Of a stretch of 34,594 nucleotides of DNA, positions 9,952-20,417 are shown in pieces (the stretch's first letter is position 1; the number at the start of each line of letters is the position of its first letter). The position numbers and the translations under genes were made by a program. The notes beneath the pieces are model-generated. The model saw nothing but the letters and a program-made list of their open reading frames with translations, did no database searches and was not told the origin of the DNA. The stretch lies in assembly GCA_003220335.1 (NCBI GenBank), contig QHSB01000259.1, positions 1 through 34,594 on the forward strand, given 5' to 3'. This DNA is from Candidatus Rokuibacteriota bacterium (lineage in GTDB: Bacteria > Methylomirabilota > Methylomirabilia > Rokubacteriales > CSP1-6).

Positions 9952-11487
9952 GTGCGGCGTCTCACGGACGTGGTGTTCTATCTCGGGCTGATCGCGCTGG
10001 CGGCGGCGGTGGCCCAGCCCTTCGCGCTGCCCGCGCAGGGGCGCCTCTGGTGGCCGCTCGTCGGCGCCGGCATCGTGCTGGTGGCGCTCTCCGCGCTGCC
10101 GTGGCTGGCCGGCGCGCGCCACAAGGTCGGTGGGCGCACGGTGTCCTACGGGCTCAACGCCGTGATCTCGATCGTGCTCGTCCTCGGCGTGATCGGGTTC
10201 GTGGAGGCGCTGTCGGCGCGCCACAGCGCGCGGCTCGACCTCACCGAGAACAAGCGGCGGAGCCTGTCGCCGCAGACGGTGCAGGTCCTCCGCGGCCTCA
10301 AGGACGACGTGAACGTCGTCGGGTTCTTCCGCTCCGACCAGCCGGGCAAGCGCGTGGCCGAGGACCTTTTCAAGCAGTACGCGGGCTATGCGGGCAAGAA
10401 GTTCACGTGGAAGATCGCGGACCCCGACAGCGACCCCGCGCTGGCGCGGCGCTACGGTATCGAGTCCTACGGCACCATCGTGCTCGAGACCAAGGCGCGC
10501 TCCGAGAAGGTGCTGGACGCCGAGGAGGAGAAGCTCACCAACGGTCTCCTCAAGGTGACGCGCGAGGGCAAGCGCATCGTGTACGTCGTGCAGGGCCACG
10601 GCGAGCACGAGCTCGGCAGCAGCGAGCGCGCGGGGTTCTCGGAGGCCAAGGGCGCGCTCGAGAAGTCGAACTACGAGGTGAAGTCGCTCGCCCTCGCGCT
10701 GAAGGCGGCGATCCCCGACGACGCGGCCGTCGTGGTGATCGCGGGCCCGCGCACCGACCTGTTCGCACCGGAGGTCGATGCGCTCGACCGCTACCTCGCC
10801 AAGGGTGGCAAGGTGCTCGCGATGGTGGACCCGCCGTTCCCCGGCAAGATGCAGGACGCCGTCATCAAGCGCTTCCTCGGCCGCTGGGGCGTGGACCTGG
10901 GCGACAACCTCGTGGTCGAGCTCTCGCCGATCGGCCGGCTCTTCGGCATCGGGCCCGAGGTGCCGATCATCCAGCAGTACGAGCCGCACCCGATCACGCG
11001 CGACCTCGCCGGCATCACCACGCTCTTTCCGCTGACGCGCTCGGTGACCCCGGCCAAGCCGCTGCCCGCCGGCATCAACGTGCAGCCGCTCGCGAAGACG
11101 AGCCCCGAATCGTGGGGGGAGACGGACCGGCAGGCGCTCGAGCAGGGGACGGCCAAGCCGGATCCCCAGGATCCCAAGGGGCCGCTGTCCGTGGCCGCGG
11201 TCGTGACCAAGGACAAGGCGCGCATCGTCGTGTACGGCACCTCGAACCTCGCCACCAACCAGTTCCTCAACGTGCAGGGCAACCGCGACTTCTTCCTCAA
11301 CACGGTGAGCTGGCTCGCCGAGGAGGAGGACCAGATCACGGTGCGGCCGAAGGACACGAAGCAGACGCCGATCTTCCTCAGCGCCCAGCAGGGTCGCGTC
11401 GTGGCCGTGCTGCCGCTCGTCGTCCTGCCCGGCCTCGTGCTCGCGGGCGGGATCGTCGCCCTGGTCCGCCGGCGCGCCGCGAACTAG
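9952..11487 (+). CDS. GldG-like ABC-type auxiliary transport protein
   Basis: RLDLTENKRRSLSPQTVQVLRGLKDDVNVVGFFR; C-terminal TM helix. Confidence 0.88.
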   Translation: MRRLTDVVFYLGLIALAAAVAQPFALPAQGRLWWPLVGAGIVLVALSALPWLAGARHKVGGRTVSYGLNAVISIVLVLGVIGFVEALSARHSARLDLTENKRRSLSPQTVQVLRGLKDDVNVVGFFRSDQPGKRVAEDLFKQYAGYAGKKFTWKIADPDSDPALARRYGIESYGTIVLETKARSEKVLDAEEEKLTNGLLKVTREGKRIVYVVQGHGEHELGSSERAGFSEAKGALEKSNYEVKSLALALKAAIPDDAAVVVIAGPRTDLFAPEVDALDRYLAKGGKVLAMVDPPFPGKMQDAVIKRFLGRWGVDLGDNLVVELSPIGRLFGIGPEVPIIQQYEPHPITRDLAGITTLFPLTRSVTPAKPLPAGINVQPLAKTSPESWGETDRQALEQGTAKPDPQDPKGPLSVAAVVTKDKARIVVYGTSNLATNQFLNVQGNRDFFLNTVSWLAEEEDQITVRPKDTKQTPIFLSAQQGRVVAVLPLVVLPGLVLAGGIVALVRRRAAN

Positions 11488-11494
11488 TCGCCCC

Positions 11495-13258
11495 ATGCGC
11501 TGGCAGACTACCGCGGCACTCGCCGTCGTCCTCCTGCTCGTCGGCGGCTTCTACTACGTCTACGACGTCCGCTGGGCGCCCGACCGCGAGCGCGCCGAGA
11601 CGCGCAAGGGGCGCGTCTTTTCGGCCGAGGCGGCCGACGTCACCGCCGTCGAGCTCAGGCGGCGCGACGACACGGTGCGGCTGACGCGCGCCGGCGACGC
11701 GTGGGAGGTGAGGTCCCCGGTCGTCGCCCGCGGCGACCGGGCACGCGTCGAGGAGACGCTCACCACCGTGCTCACGGCCAAGGTCGACCGCGAGATCGAT
11801 CCCAAGCCCGCCGCGCTCGCCGACTTCGGCCTCGACAAGCCCGCGGCCGAGATCACTCTGACGCTCAAGGACGGCAAGACGCTGGGACTGGCGCTCGGGA
11901 GCAAGACGCCGACCGGCGTCTGGGTCTACGCGCGCGAGACGGGCAAGCCCGCCGTCGTCGCCCTGTCCGACGGCGTGCTGCGCGAGGCCACCAAGCCTGC
12001 CACCGAGTTCCGCGATCGGACGATCCTCACCCTCGACCGCAACGCGGTCTCGGGATTCGACATCGCGTCCGACGGTGGAACGCTGGCGGTGGCCCACGTT
12101 GGCGACGCCTGGCGGATCACCAGACCCGCCGCGTTGCCCGCGGACACCGAGGCGGTCGGTAACATGTTCGAGAAGCTCACGGCGGCGAAGGTGAAGGAGT
12201 TCGTGGCGGAGACGCCGCGCTCGCTCGCGACCTACGGGCTCGCCACGCCCCTGCGCCTCACCATCCACACGGGCAAAGACAAGGAGCGCGCGAGCCGCAC
12301 GCTGCTGGTGGGCCGGAACGACCAGGCGAAGAAGGGCGTCTACGCGATGCGCGAGGGCGAGTCGAGCGTGCTGCTCCTGCCCGAGGACGTCGCGACGGCG
12401 ATCCCGCGCACGGTGGGCGCGCTGCGCGACAAGCACGTGGTCGCGCTCGACCGCGACAAGGTCGTGCGCGTCGACCTCGAGAGCCCGAAGGGCGCCGTCA
12501 CGCTCGCGCGCGACAAGGATCGCTGGACGATCACGGCGCCGCAGGCGCTGCCGGCCGACCAGGTCGAGGCGGGCGCGCTGCTGACGCGGCTGCGCGAGCT
12601 GCGCGCGCAGGGATTCCTGAGTGACGACGCCTCCGCCGTGCCGCGCGTGCTCGCCAGGCCGACCGTGAAGCTGACCCTCACCGAGCAGGGCAAGCCGCCG
12701 ACCACGCTGTTGCTCGCGCCGTCGGGCGAGCGCCGCGGCGGCGCGCCGAGCGCCTACGCCGGCGTCGCCGGCCGCGGACCGGTCGTGCTGGTGGACGGCA
12801 AGGTGCTCGACGACCTGGGCCGCTCCGTGGACGACCTCCGGGATCACGCGCTCTTCTCCGGGCTCGAGCCCAAGGACATCAAGCGGATGCGCGTGAAGGC
12901 CGGCGGGCAGACGGCCGTCCTCGAGCGGAGCGGCGACACGGACTGGAAGCTCGTGGAGCCGACCAAGAGCGCCGCCAAGGGCGCGCGGGTGGACGACATC
13001 GTCTACGGCGTCCGGTCGCTGCGCTGGAAGCAGGTCGTCGCGCCCAACGGCGAGGACGCCGCGAAATATGGGCTCGACGCGCCGACGCTGGAGGTCGTCA
13101 TGTTCCGGGGCGACGGCGGCGAGCTCGGGCGGCTGACCGTCGGCCGCCAGGACGCCGAGCGCGCGTACGTACGGACGGGCGCCGGGCCCGCCATTTACGC
13201 GGTCGACCCACGCACCCTGGGCCCGGCCCCCAAGGTGCCCGAGGATCTGAAGGGATGA
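11495..13258 (+). CDS. DUF4340 domain-containing protein
   Basis: N-terminal TM; repeated VELRRRDDTVRLTRAGDAWEV / VAHVGDAWRITRPAALPAD / LARDKDRWTITAPQALPAD blocks; partner of GldG-like genes. Confidence 0.82.
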   Translation: MRWQTTAALAVVLLLVGGFYYVYDVRWAPDRERAETRKGRVFSAEAADVTAVELRRRDDTVRLTRAGDAWEVRSPVVARGDRARVEETLTTVLTAKVDREIDPKPAALADFGLDKPAAEITLTLKDGKTLGLALGSKTPTGVWVYARETGKPAVVALSDGVLREATKPATEFRDRTILTLDRNAVSGFDIASDGGTLAVAHVGDAWRITRPAALPADTEAVGNMFEKLTAAKVKEFVAETPRSLATYGLATPLRLTIHTGKDKERASRTLLVGRNDQAKKGVYAMREGESSVLLLPEDVATAIPRTVGALRDKHVVALDRDKVVRVDLESPKGAVTLARDKDRWTITAPQALPADQVEAGALLTRLRELRAQGFLSDDASAVPRVLARPTVKLTLTEQGKPPTTLLLAPSGERRGGAPSAYAGVAGRGPVVLVDGKVLDDLGRSVDDLRDHALFSGLEPKDIKRMRVKAGGQTAVLERSGDTDWKLVEPTKSAAKGARVDDIVYGVRSLRWKQVVAPNGEDAAKYGLDAPTLEVVMFRGDGGELGRLTVGRQDAERAYVRTGAGPAIYAVDPRTLGPAPKVPEDLKG

Positions 13259-13521
13259 TAGAGTCTCCGCCGATGCCGCGTGAGATCTTCATCGTCGCGC
13301 GCGACCGCCCCGACCTCTATCGCTACCTCAGCCAGACGTTCGCCGACGCCGAGAACGTGCAGGTGATCTGGGATCGCCGCAGCGGTGAGCGCCGCGCCAC
13401 CTCCAACCCTCACATCGTGGCCGGACGGCCGTTCGAGCGGCGCCAGGGCGACCGGCGTCGGCGCGCGAGCGTGGACCACGAGCTGCGCACCGTCGGCTAC
13501 GCCTTCATCAGCATCGTGTAG
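13255..13521 (+). CDS. Small Arg-rich conserved-looking protein
   Basis: VQVIWDRRSGERRATSN...GRPFERRQGDRRRRASVDHELRTVGYAFI; overlaps the DUF4340 stop; start could be 13273. Confidence 0.7.
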   Translation: MIESPPMPREIFIVARDRPDLYRYLSQTFADAENVQVIWDRRSGERRATSNPHIVAGRPFERRQGDRRRRASVDHELRTVGYAFISIV

Positions 13522-13573
13522 CGCCCGCGCCTTTTCTGGACCGTGCCCGCCGCCCGCTGTAGCATGAGACACC

Positions 13574-14275
13574 GTGACCGAGGCGGGAATCTATCTCAAG
13601 CAGCTCGAGCTGGGGCCGATGCAGAACTTCGTCTATCTCGTCGGCGACCCGGTGGCCCGCGAGTGCGTCGTGGTGGATCCCGCGTGGGAGATCGACACGA
13701 TCGTCGACACCGCGCAGGCCGACGACATGCGGCTCACCGGCGCGCTGGTGACCCATACGCATCAAGACCACGTGGGCGGCAGCCTCGCCTCGTGGGGCAT
13801 GCCCGGCCGCATCCCCGGTGTCGAGGAGCTGCTCGCGCGCGTCCCGCTCAAGGTCTACGTGCACAAGGCGGAGCGGGAATTCCTGCCGGGGCTCGGCTCC
13901 GATCTCGTGAAGGTCGACAACCACGACACGCTGGCGATCGGGCGGCTCGCCCTGATGTTCCTGCACACGCCGGGGCACACGCCCGGCTCACAGTGCTTCC
14001 TCGTCGACGGCCGGCTCGTCTCCGGCGACACGCTCTTCATCGGCTCGTGCGGGCGCACGGACCTGCCCGGCAGCGATCCGAGCGAGATGTACTACTCGCT
14101 CACGCAGCGGCTCGGCGCGCTGCCCGACAATACGCTGCTCTTCCCGGGCCACAACTACGGTGGCCCGTCGTCCACCATCGGCGCCGAGAAGCGTCAGAAC
14201 CCGTTCATGCGGTTCGCGTCGCTCGGCGATTTCCTTCGGACCATGGGCGGCGGCGCCCGCATGGTCCAGCCGTAG
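13574..14275 (+). CDS. MBL-fold metallohydrolase (glyoxalase II-like)
   Basis: THTHQDHVGG, HTPGHTPGSQCF, SGDTLFIGSCGRTDLPG, FPGHNYG. Confidence 0.93.
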   Translation: MTEAGIYLKQLELGPMQNFVYLVGDPVARECVVVDPAWEIDTIVDTAQADDMRLTGALVTHTHQDHVGGSLASWGMPGRIPGVEELLARVPLKVYVHKAEREFLPGLGSDLVKVDNHDTLAIGRLALMFLHTPGHTPGSQCFLVDGRLVSGDTLFIGSCGRTDLPGSDPSEMYYSLTQRLGALPDNTLLFPGHNYGGPSSTIGAEKRQNPFMRFASLGDFLRTMGGGARMVQP

Positions 14276-14282
14276 GTCCCGC

Positions 14283-15437
14283 GTGATCTCCGGCAGCGAG
14301 GTCGCGACGCTGCTGACGCGCCACGGCTTCGACTTCTTCACGGGCGTGCCGTGCTCGCTCGTCGAGGACGTCATCGCGGTGCTCGAGACGGAGCGCGAGG
14401 CGCCGTATGTGGCCGCCGTGCGCGAGGACGCCGCCGTCGGCCTGGCCGCCGGCGCCTGGCTCGCGGGCCGCCGGCCGTGTGTCCTCATGCAGAACTCGGG
14501 CCTCGGCACGAGCCTCAACGCGCTCGCGTCGCTGTCGCTGATGTACGGGCTTCCCCTGCTGGTGGTCGTGACCTGGCGCGGCCATGAGGGCAAGGACGCG
14601 CCGGAGCACATCCTCACCGGACGCATCACGCCGCAGATCCTCGACCTGCTCGGCATGCCATACCGCGTGCTGTCCGCCGAAAGCGCGGCCGACGACGTCG
14701 CGTGGGCCGCGAAGGAGATGGACACGCGGATGCAGCCGGTGGCCATCGTCGTCCCCCCGAGAGTGGTGCAAACGGGCGGGGCTCATCACGACGCGGGCGT
14801 TCGGCGCGACGCCGAGACTCGCCGACGGTCGGGCGCCGGAGACCCTGCGACGGCGCCGCGAGGGGACGCGACCCTCGTCCCGCGCATCTCGCGGCTGGCG
14901 GCGATCACGGCCGCCCGCAAGCCGATCGGCACCGAGCCGATCGTGCATGCCAACGGCTACATCTGCCGCGAGTCGTTCTCCGTCGGCGACCGACCGCAGA
15001 ACTTCTACATGATCGGCTCGATGGGCCTGGCCTCCGCGATCGGCCTCGGCCTCACGCTCGCGCAGGCCGAGCGCGCCGCCGTCGTGTTCGACGGCGACGG
15101 CAACCTCCTGATGAACTTCGGGATCCTCGCCATGGTCGGCGGGCTGAGGCCCCGGCGCCTGGTCCACGTCGTGTTCGACAACGAGGTCTACGGCTCCACG
15201 GGCAACCAGATCTCGCCCTCGCGCGGCGTGCGCCTGGACCGTGTGGCCGCGGCGGCCGGCTACGGCACGGTGACCGCCGTCACCACGGCCGCGGAGACGG
15301 AGTCGGCCGTGCGCGCCGCGCTCGGCGCCGACGGGCCGCACTTCGTGCTGGTGAAGACGACCGCGGAGGAAACGGACGTTCCGCGCATCCCGTACAGCCC
15401 GGCCGAGATCCGCGATCGCTTTCGGGCCAGCCTGTGA
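14283..15437 (+). CDS. Phosphonopyruvate decarboxylase (TPP-dependent)
   Basis: [54 protein letters not shown] motif [30 protein letters not shown]; next to PEP mutase. Confidence 0.9.
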   Translation: MISGSEVATLLTRHGFDFFTGVPCSLVEDVIAVLETEREAPYVAAVREDAAVGLAAGAWLAGRRPCVLMQNSGLGTSLNALASLSLMYGLPLLVVVTWRGHEGKDAPEHILTGRITPQILDLLGMPYRVLSAESAADDVAWAAKEMDTRMQPVAIVVPPRVVQTGGAHHDAGVRRDAETRRRSGAGDPATAPRGDATLVPRISRLAAITAARKPIGTEPIVHANGYICRESFSVGDRPQNFYMIGSMGLASAIGLGLTLAQAERAAVVFDGDGNLLMNFGILAMVGGLRPRRLVHVVFDNEVYGSTGNQISPSRGVRLDRVAAAAGYGTVTAVTTAAETESAVRAALGADGPHFVLVKTTAEETDVPRIPYSPAEIRDRFRASL

Positions 15438-17041
15438 CGCCACGGCGCACGACCGCGCTCAAGCGGCTCGTCACGCGCCCGGAGATCGCCTTCCTGATGG
15501 AAGCGCACAGCGGGCTCTCCGCACGCATCGTCGAGGAGGCCGGGTTCGAGGGCATCTGGGGCAGCGGGCTGACGATCTCGGCGGCCTTCGGCGTGCGCGA
15601 CAACAACGAGCTGTCCTGGTCGCAGGTGGTGGACCACGTGGCGTTCATGGCCGAGGCGACCTCGATCCCCCTCCTCCTCGACGGCGACACGGGCTACGGC
15701 AACTTCAACAACATGCGGCGGCTCGTACGCAAGCTCGAGCAGGTCGGGGTGGCCGGCGTCACCATCGAGGACAAGCTCTTCCCGAAGACGAACTCGTTCC
15801 TGCGCTCCGAGCTGCAGCCGCTGGCCGACGTCGACGAGTTCTGCGGCAAGATCAAGGCGGGCAAGGACAGCCAGACCGACGCCGACTTCGTGCTGGTCGC
15901 GCGCGTGGAGGCGCTCATCGCGGGCTGGGGTCTCGCGGAGGCCATCAAGCGTGCGGAGGCCTACCATCGCGCGGGCGCCGACGCGATCCTGATCCACAGC
16001 CGCCAGTCGAGCCCCGCCGAGATCTTCGCGTTCCTCGACGAGTGGAGCGACCGCGCGCCTGTGGTGCTGGTGCCGACGAAGTACTGGCGCACGCCCACCG
16101 AGGAGTTCCGCGCGCGCCGCGTGAGCGTCGTGATCTGGGCCAACCACGTGCTGCGCGCGGCCATCCCGGCCATGCAGGCGACCGCGGCGAAAATCCGCGC
16201 GGCCGAGTCGCTACTCGACGTCGAGCCGCACGTCGCGCCGCTGCACGACGTCTTCCGCCTGCAGGGCGACGAGGAGCTGCAGGAGGCGGAGAAGCGCTAC
16301 CTGCCGGTCGCGCGCGGCGCGTCGCTCTCGGCGATCGTGCTGGCGGCCGGCGCCGCGACGGACTTCGGCGGCCTCACCACCACCGCGCCGAAGGCCATGC
16401 TCAAGGTGCAGGGGCGGCCGATCCTCAGGCGGCTGCTCGACGATTTCACCCACTTCGGCTGCCGCGGCGTCACCGTCGTGCGCGGCCACCACGCCGCCGC
16501 CGTGGACGTCGCGGGAGCGCGGTTCGTCGACAACCTGGACTTCGCCGAGACCGGCGAGGCGTTCTCGCTCGCGCTCGCCGAGGAGTTGCTGGTGCCGGGC
16601 ACCCTCGTGGCGTTCGGCGACATCGTCCTCAAGCGTCATCTCGTCCAGGCGCTGCTCGAGGACGCGGGCGACGGGATCACGCTCGTCGTGGACTCGACGC
16701 TGGCGGCGAGCGCCGCGCCCGATCGCGTGCGCGCGGCGCGTCCCGACAGTGGGCGCCTGCTGTTCGACGAGGTGTGGCTCGCCGGGATCGGCGACGCCGT
16801 CGCGCCCGCCGCAGGCCATGGCGTGTGGGTCGGCCTGCTGCACGCCGGCCGTGACGGCGCCGCGTGGCTGCGCGAGGCGATCGCCGGCGCGCGCGCCGAC
16901 GGCACGCTGCGCGCGGCGCGGCTATCGGATCTGATCACGCGAGTGCTGGCCGCCGGCCGTCCGGTGCGCGTCGTCTACGTGCGCGGCGGCTGGGTCAACG
17001 TCAACAACCTCACCGACCTGCTCGACGCCTCCGGGCTGTAG
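15434..17041 (+). CDS. Phosphoenolpyruvate mutase fused to a C-terminal nucleotidyltransferase-like domain
   Basis: [10 protein letters not shown] (EDK-X5-NS signature), [33 protein letters not shown]-terminal [37 protein letters not shown] start overlaps the previous stop. Confidence 0.93.
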   Translation: MTPRRTTALKRLVTRPEIAFLMEAHSGLSARIVEEAGFEGIWGSGLTISAAFGVRDNNELSWSQVVDHVAFMAEATSIPLLLDGDTGYGNFNNMRRLVRKLEQVGVAGVTIEDKLFPKTNSFLRSELQPLADVDEFCGKIKAGKDSQTDADFVLVARVEALIAGWGLAEAIKRAEAYHRAGADAILIHSRQSSPAEIFAFLDEWSDRAPVVLVPTKYWRTPTEEFRARRVSVVIWANHVLRAAIPAMQATAAKIRAAESLLDVEPHVAPLHDVFRLQGDEELQEAEKRYLPVARGASLSAIVLAAGAATDFGGLTTTAPKAMLKVQGRPILRRLLDDFTHFGCRGVTVVRGHHAAAVDVAGARFVDNLDFAETGEAFSLALAEELLVPGTLVAFGDIVLKRHLVQALLEDAGDGITLVVDSTLAASAAPDRVRAARPDSGRLLFDEVWLAGIGDAVAPAAGHGVWVGLLHAGRDGAAWLREAIAGARADGTLRAARLSDLITRVLAAGRPVRVVYVRGGWVNVNNLTDLLDASGL

Positions 17042-17768
17042 TTCCGCTCCGCCCTCCGGCGATCGTCGCCACGCGTCCGGTCAGTGACGGCGCGCAGGTG
17101 GCGTAGCGCACGACCGCGCGCACGACGTCCGCCGGACGTCCGGCGCGGCCGCGCGTGATGGCGCGCCAGCGCGCGCGCGGTAGGCGCTCGGGCTTCAGCA
17201 CCGGCCCCGGCGCGACGCAGTTCACGGTGATCGCGCGCGATCGCAGCTCGGCGGCGAGCACCCGCGTGAGCGTCTCCATTCCCGCCTTCGACGCCGCGTA
17301 GGCCGACCAGCCCGCCGGGGCCCCGCGCGCCCACGCGTCGGCGATGTTCACGACGTGGCCGCCGGTCGGCATGTGCGTGACCGCCGCCTGCGTGCCCAGG
17401 AAGGCGGCCCTCAGATTGACGTCGAGCAGCGCGTCCCACTCGGCGCGGGTGGCGCTCACGAGCGGCGTGCGGGCGAAGCCCGCCGCGCTGTTGACGAGCG
17501 CGTCGAGCCCGCCGAGGGCGCGCGCGGCGCCCGCCACGAGGCGGTGCGCGGCGGCGGCGTCGCGGAGATCGGCGCGCAACGCGACGGCGTGCGCACCGCG
17601 CGCTTTCAGGGCCCGCACGGTCGCACGGGCGTCGGCGCGTGAGCGGTGATAGCCGATGACGACGTCGAAGCCGGCGTCGGCGAGACCCAGCGCGATGGCA
17701 CGGCCGAGGCGTATGGCGCCGCCCGTCACGAGCGCGCGGCGGCGGGTTTGGGGATTCCGGCGCGTCAT
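17010..17768 (-). CDS. SDR-family oxidoreductase (pteridine reductase/FabG-like)
   Basis: [54 protein letters not shown]; 3' end overlaps the PEP mutase gene by ~32 nt. Confidence 0.9.
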   Translation of the reverse strand: MTRRNPQTRRRALVTGGAIRLGRAIALGLADAGFDVVIGYHRSRADARATVRALKARGAHAVALRADLRDAAAAHRLVAGAARALGGLDALVNSAAGFARTPLVSATRAEWDALLDVNLRAAFLGTQAAVTHMPTGGHVVNIADAWARGAPAGWSAYAASKAGMETLTRVLAAELRSRAITVNCVAPGPVLKPERLPRARWRAITRGRAGRPADVVRAVVRYATCAPSLTGRVATIAGGRSGTTARRRRAGR

Positions 17769-17783
17769 GTCATAGTCGACGTG

Positions 17784-18383
17784 ATGAAGACCTGGCTCAA
17801 GGTCCGACTGATCGCCGGCTTCTTCGTCACCGTTCCCGTCGTCGCCACCGCGTGGATTCTGTACGCCTTCTGGAGCTGGATCGACAGCCGCTTCGCCCCG
17901 ATATACGAGCGCATCCTCCGCCGGCCCGTCGAGGGCTGGGGCCTCGGCTTCCTCACCGCGGTGGTCCTGATCCTCCTCATGGGGATCGTCGCGCGCAACG
18001 TGGCGGGACGTCGCGTCCTCGCCTTCGGCGACCGCTGGCTGTACCGCGTGCCCGTCTTCCGGCTGCTGTACCCGTCGGTGAAGATGCTCATCGACTCCTT
18101 CTCGCCGGAGCGGCGGAACTCGTTCAAGGCCGTCGTGCTCGTCCAGCATCCGCGCGAAGGCGCGTACGCGTTTGGGTTCGTGACGAGCCAGGTGTTGCTC
18201 GAATCGCCCGCCGGCAAGGGAGAGATGGTGACCGTCTTCGTGCCGTCGAACAACCTCTATCTCGGCGACATCATCGTGGTGCCCAGCGAGGACGTGATCC
18301 ACACGGGCCTCAGCGTGGAGGAAGGCATCCGCATCATCCTGTCCGCCGGCACGGCGACGCCGCAGCGATTGCCGCGGATTTAG
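17784..18383 (+). CDS. DUF502 family membrane protein
   Basis: MKTWLKVRLIAGFFVTVPVVATAWIL; RVPVFRLLYPSVKMLIDSF; VFVPSNNLYLGDIIVVPSEDV. Confidence 0.9.
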   Translation: MKTWLKVRLIAGFFVTVPVVATAWILYAFWSWIDSRFAPIYERILRRPVEGWGLGFLTAVVLILLMGIVARNVAGRRVLAFGDRWLYRVPVFRLLYPSVKMLIDSFSPERRNSFKAVVLVQHPREGAYAFGFVTSQVLLESPAGKGEMVTVFVPSNNLYLGDIIVVPSEDVIHTGLSVEEGIRIILSAGTATPQRLPRI

Positions 18384-19009
18384 GCGCCGAGCAGCGCGTC
18401 GGCCCAGGCGGCGACGGCTTCGCCGAGCGGCGCGAGCGATCCGAAGAAGAAATGATCGGCGCCCTCGACCACGACCACCGTCGCCGCCGGCAGGCTCACG
18501 CGCAGCGTCTCGAGCGCATCGGCGGGACAATATTGATCCTCCGCGCCCACGACGACGAGCACCGGCCCGTCGACTCCCGCGGGCAGGTGGACGTCGGTGA
18601 CGCGCAGCGGCGGCGCCACCAGCGCGAGCCCCGCCACCGGCGCCGTGACGGCCACCGCCGCCGCCACGGCCGCGCCGAAGGAGTACCCGGCCAGCGCCAC
18701 GCGGCCGTCGCCGCCCAGCGCATCTTGCAGGCGGGCGAGGCTGGCGCGGACGTCGTCCTGCTCGCCCCGGCCTTCGTCGTGCCGCCCCGTGGAGGCGCCG
18801 ACCCCGCGGAAGTTGAATCGCAGGGTGGCCAGCCCCCGGCCCGCGCAGCTCTCGACGATGCGGGCGACCACCGGACTGTCCATGTCGCCCCCATAGAGAG
18901 GGTGGGGATGGCTGACGACGACGCCCAGCCGGGCCCCGGCGGGCACGCCGAGACGCGCCTCGAGGGTCTCGGTGCCCGCGGGGACGGTCGTCGGCCGCTC
19001 GGCTATCAT
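18380..19009 (-). CDS. Alpha/beta hydrolase (dienelactone-hydrolase-like)
   Basis: GVVVSHPHPLYGGDMDSPVV, LRFNFRGVGASTG, VALAGYSFGAAVAAAVAV. Confidence 0.88.
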   Translation of the reverse strand: MIAERPTTVPAGTETLEARLGVPAGARLGVVVSHPHPLYGGDMDSPVVARIVESCAGRGLATLRFNFRGVGASTGRHDEGRGEQDDVRASLARLQDALGGDGRVALAGYSFGAAVAAAVAVTAPVAGLALVAPPLRVTDVHLPAGVDGPVLVVVGAEDQYCPADALETLRVSLPAATVVVVEGADHFFFGSLAPLGEAVAAWADALLGA

Positions 19010-19056
19010 GGTGCGGACCTGAGAATAGCGGCGGGGGGGCCGACCGTCCAACCAAC

Positions 19057-19530
19057 GTGCTGAGCCATTACCTGAACCGACGACGACTGGGGGCCTATCT
19101 CGATGGGGCCCTCGATGACGGGACGGCGCGCTCGACGGCCGCCCATCTGGCGACTTGTGGGGTGTGCCAGCGCGAGGCCGAAGGGCTGCGCCGTCTCCGG
19201 GCCCTCCTCCAGCAGAACGTCGTCATGGCCGAACCGGACTGGACCGGCTTCTGGCCGGGTGTCGTCCGGGCCGTCGACGCGGCGAAAACCGCGCGGCCCG
19301 CCCCGGCGGCCCGCCGGGCGTCGCGCCCGCAATGGGCGCTCGGCGGCGCGCTCGCGGCAGCGCTCCTCGTATCGATCGGTGTCTGGCAGTTCGGTCCGGG
19401 TGGCACGCAGCCGGACGGCGTCATCGTCCGGTCCGCCTCCACGGGGCATCCCGGCGCCACGGTCATGGTCTACGGCACGCCGGAGCGTGACGTGGCCGTG
19501 GTCTGGGTGCTCGGCCTCGACGCGAAGTAG
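19057..19530 (+). CDS. Anti-sigma factor-like protein with zinc-finger (zf-HC2/ZAS) and one TM helix
   Basis: YLDGALDDGTARSTAAHLATCGVCQREAEGL (H-x3-C-x2-C) plus WALGGALAAALLVSIGVWQF. Confidence 0.8.
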   Translation: MLSHYLNRRRLGAYLDGALDDGTARSTAAHLATCGVCQREAEGLRRLRALLQQNVVMAEPDWTGFWPGVVRAVDAAKTARPAPAARRASRPQWALGGALAAALLVSIGVWQFGPGGTQPDGVIVRSASTGHPGATVMVYGTPERDVAVVWVLGLDAK

Positions 19531-19536
19531 GAGGGC

Positions 19537-20406
19537 TCAGCGCGGCCGCAGCGCCGCAAGGCGCTCGCGCGCCAGCGCGCTCTCCTCGGATTGCGGGAAC
19601 GTCTCCACGAGATATTGCAGTCGCTGCTCCGCGACCGCAGGCTGCTTCAGCTCGAGCAACACCAGCGCCTCCTTGTACAGGGACGCCGGCGCCTTGTCGC
19701 TGCGCGGGTAGTTGGCGAGCACCTTCCGGAATTCCTGCACGGCCTGCTCGAGGGCTTCGGTCGCCGGCTGAGACTGTCCCGCGTTCGTATACCCGCGCGC
19801 GAGCGAGAAGTGCGCCTCGCCGATCCAGTACTGCGCGGCACCCGCGAGCGCCTGGTCCGGGAAGCGGCGCAGGAACTCGCGAAAGCCGGCGATCGCCAGC
19901 GCATAACTGCCCTTGCTGAAATCGAGGTACGCCGCCTGATAGATGTCTTGCGGCTGCAGCGCGTTGGTCGTGGGCCGGTTGCCGCCGGCCGCCGGTGGCG
20001 GCGCCGCCGCCGCCGGGACGGCGGGCACGGCGCTGGGTGAACGCGTCGCCGTGGGCGCCGGTGCGGCCGCGCGCGGCTGGCGCGAGAGCGCGTCGACCCT
20101 GCTGTTCAGCTCGTCGAGCTGGCCGGAAAGCGTGGTGAGCGACGACGTCAGGGCGTCCACGCGCTCCGCCAGCGCGGCCAGACGCCGCTCGGCTTCCCCG
20201 TCACGCTCGCGCTCGCGACGCTGCGCCTGCGCGAGCGCGGCCTCGGCCTCGCCGAGCGCGCGCTGGGCACGCTGCTGCGCGATCGTCACGTCCGTCCGGA
20301 GCTGGACGAGATCCTGTTGGGTGGCGACGCCGGTGACGTCCTGGACCGACGCGCAGCCGCCGAGCAACAAGACGGCGAGGAGAAGGGCGCACCTTCCCCT
20401 CGCCAT
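19537..20406 (-). CDS. ybgF: Tol-Pal system coordinator CpoB/YbgF (lipoprotein, TPR)
   Basis: MARGRCALLLAVLLLGGCASV lipobox; coiled coil; YLDFSKGSYALAIAGFREFLRRFPD; WIGEAHF. Confidence 0.88.
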   Translation of the reverse strand: MARGRCALLLAVLLLGGCASVQDVTGVATQQDLVQLRTDVTIAQQRAQRALGEAEAALAQAQRRERERDGEAERRLAALAERVDALTSSLTTLSGQLDELNSRVDALSRQPRAAAPAPTATRSPSAVPAVPAAAAPPPAAGGNRPTTNALQPQDIYQAAYLDFSKGSYALAIAGFREFLRRFPDQALAGAAQYWIGEAHFSLARGYTNAGQSQPATEALEQAVQEFRKVLANYPRSDKAPASLYKEALVLLELKQPAVAEQRLQYLVETFPQSEESALARERLAALRPR

Positions 20407-20417
20407 GGAATCCGAGG

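Noticed and set aside
9886-12847. Long minus-strand ORFs (536 and 489 aa) opposite GldG-like and DUF4340 genes
   Set aside because: Antisense to coherent operon genes; low complexity
14205-15443. 412-aa minus-strand ORF opposite phosphonopyruvate decarboxylase
   Set aside because: Shadow ORF; the plus strand has clear TPP-enzyme motifs
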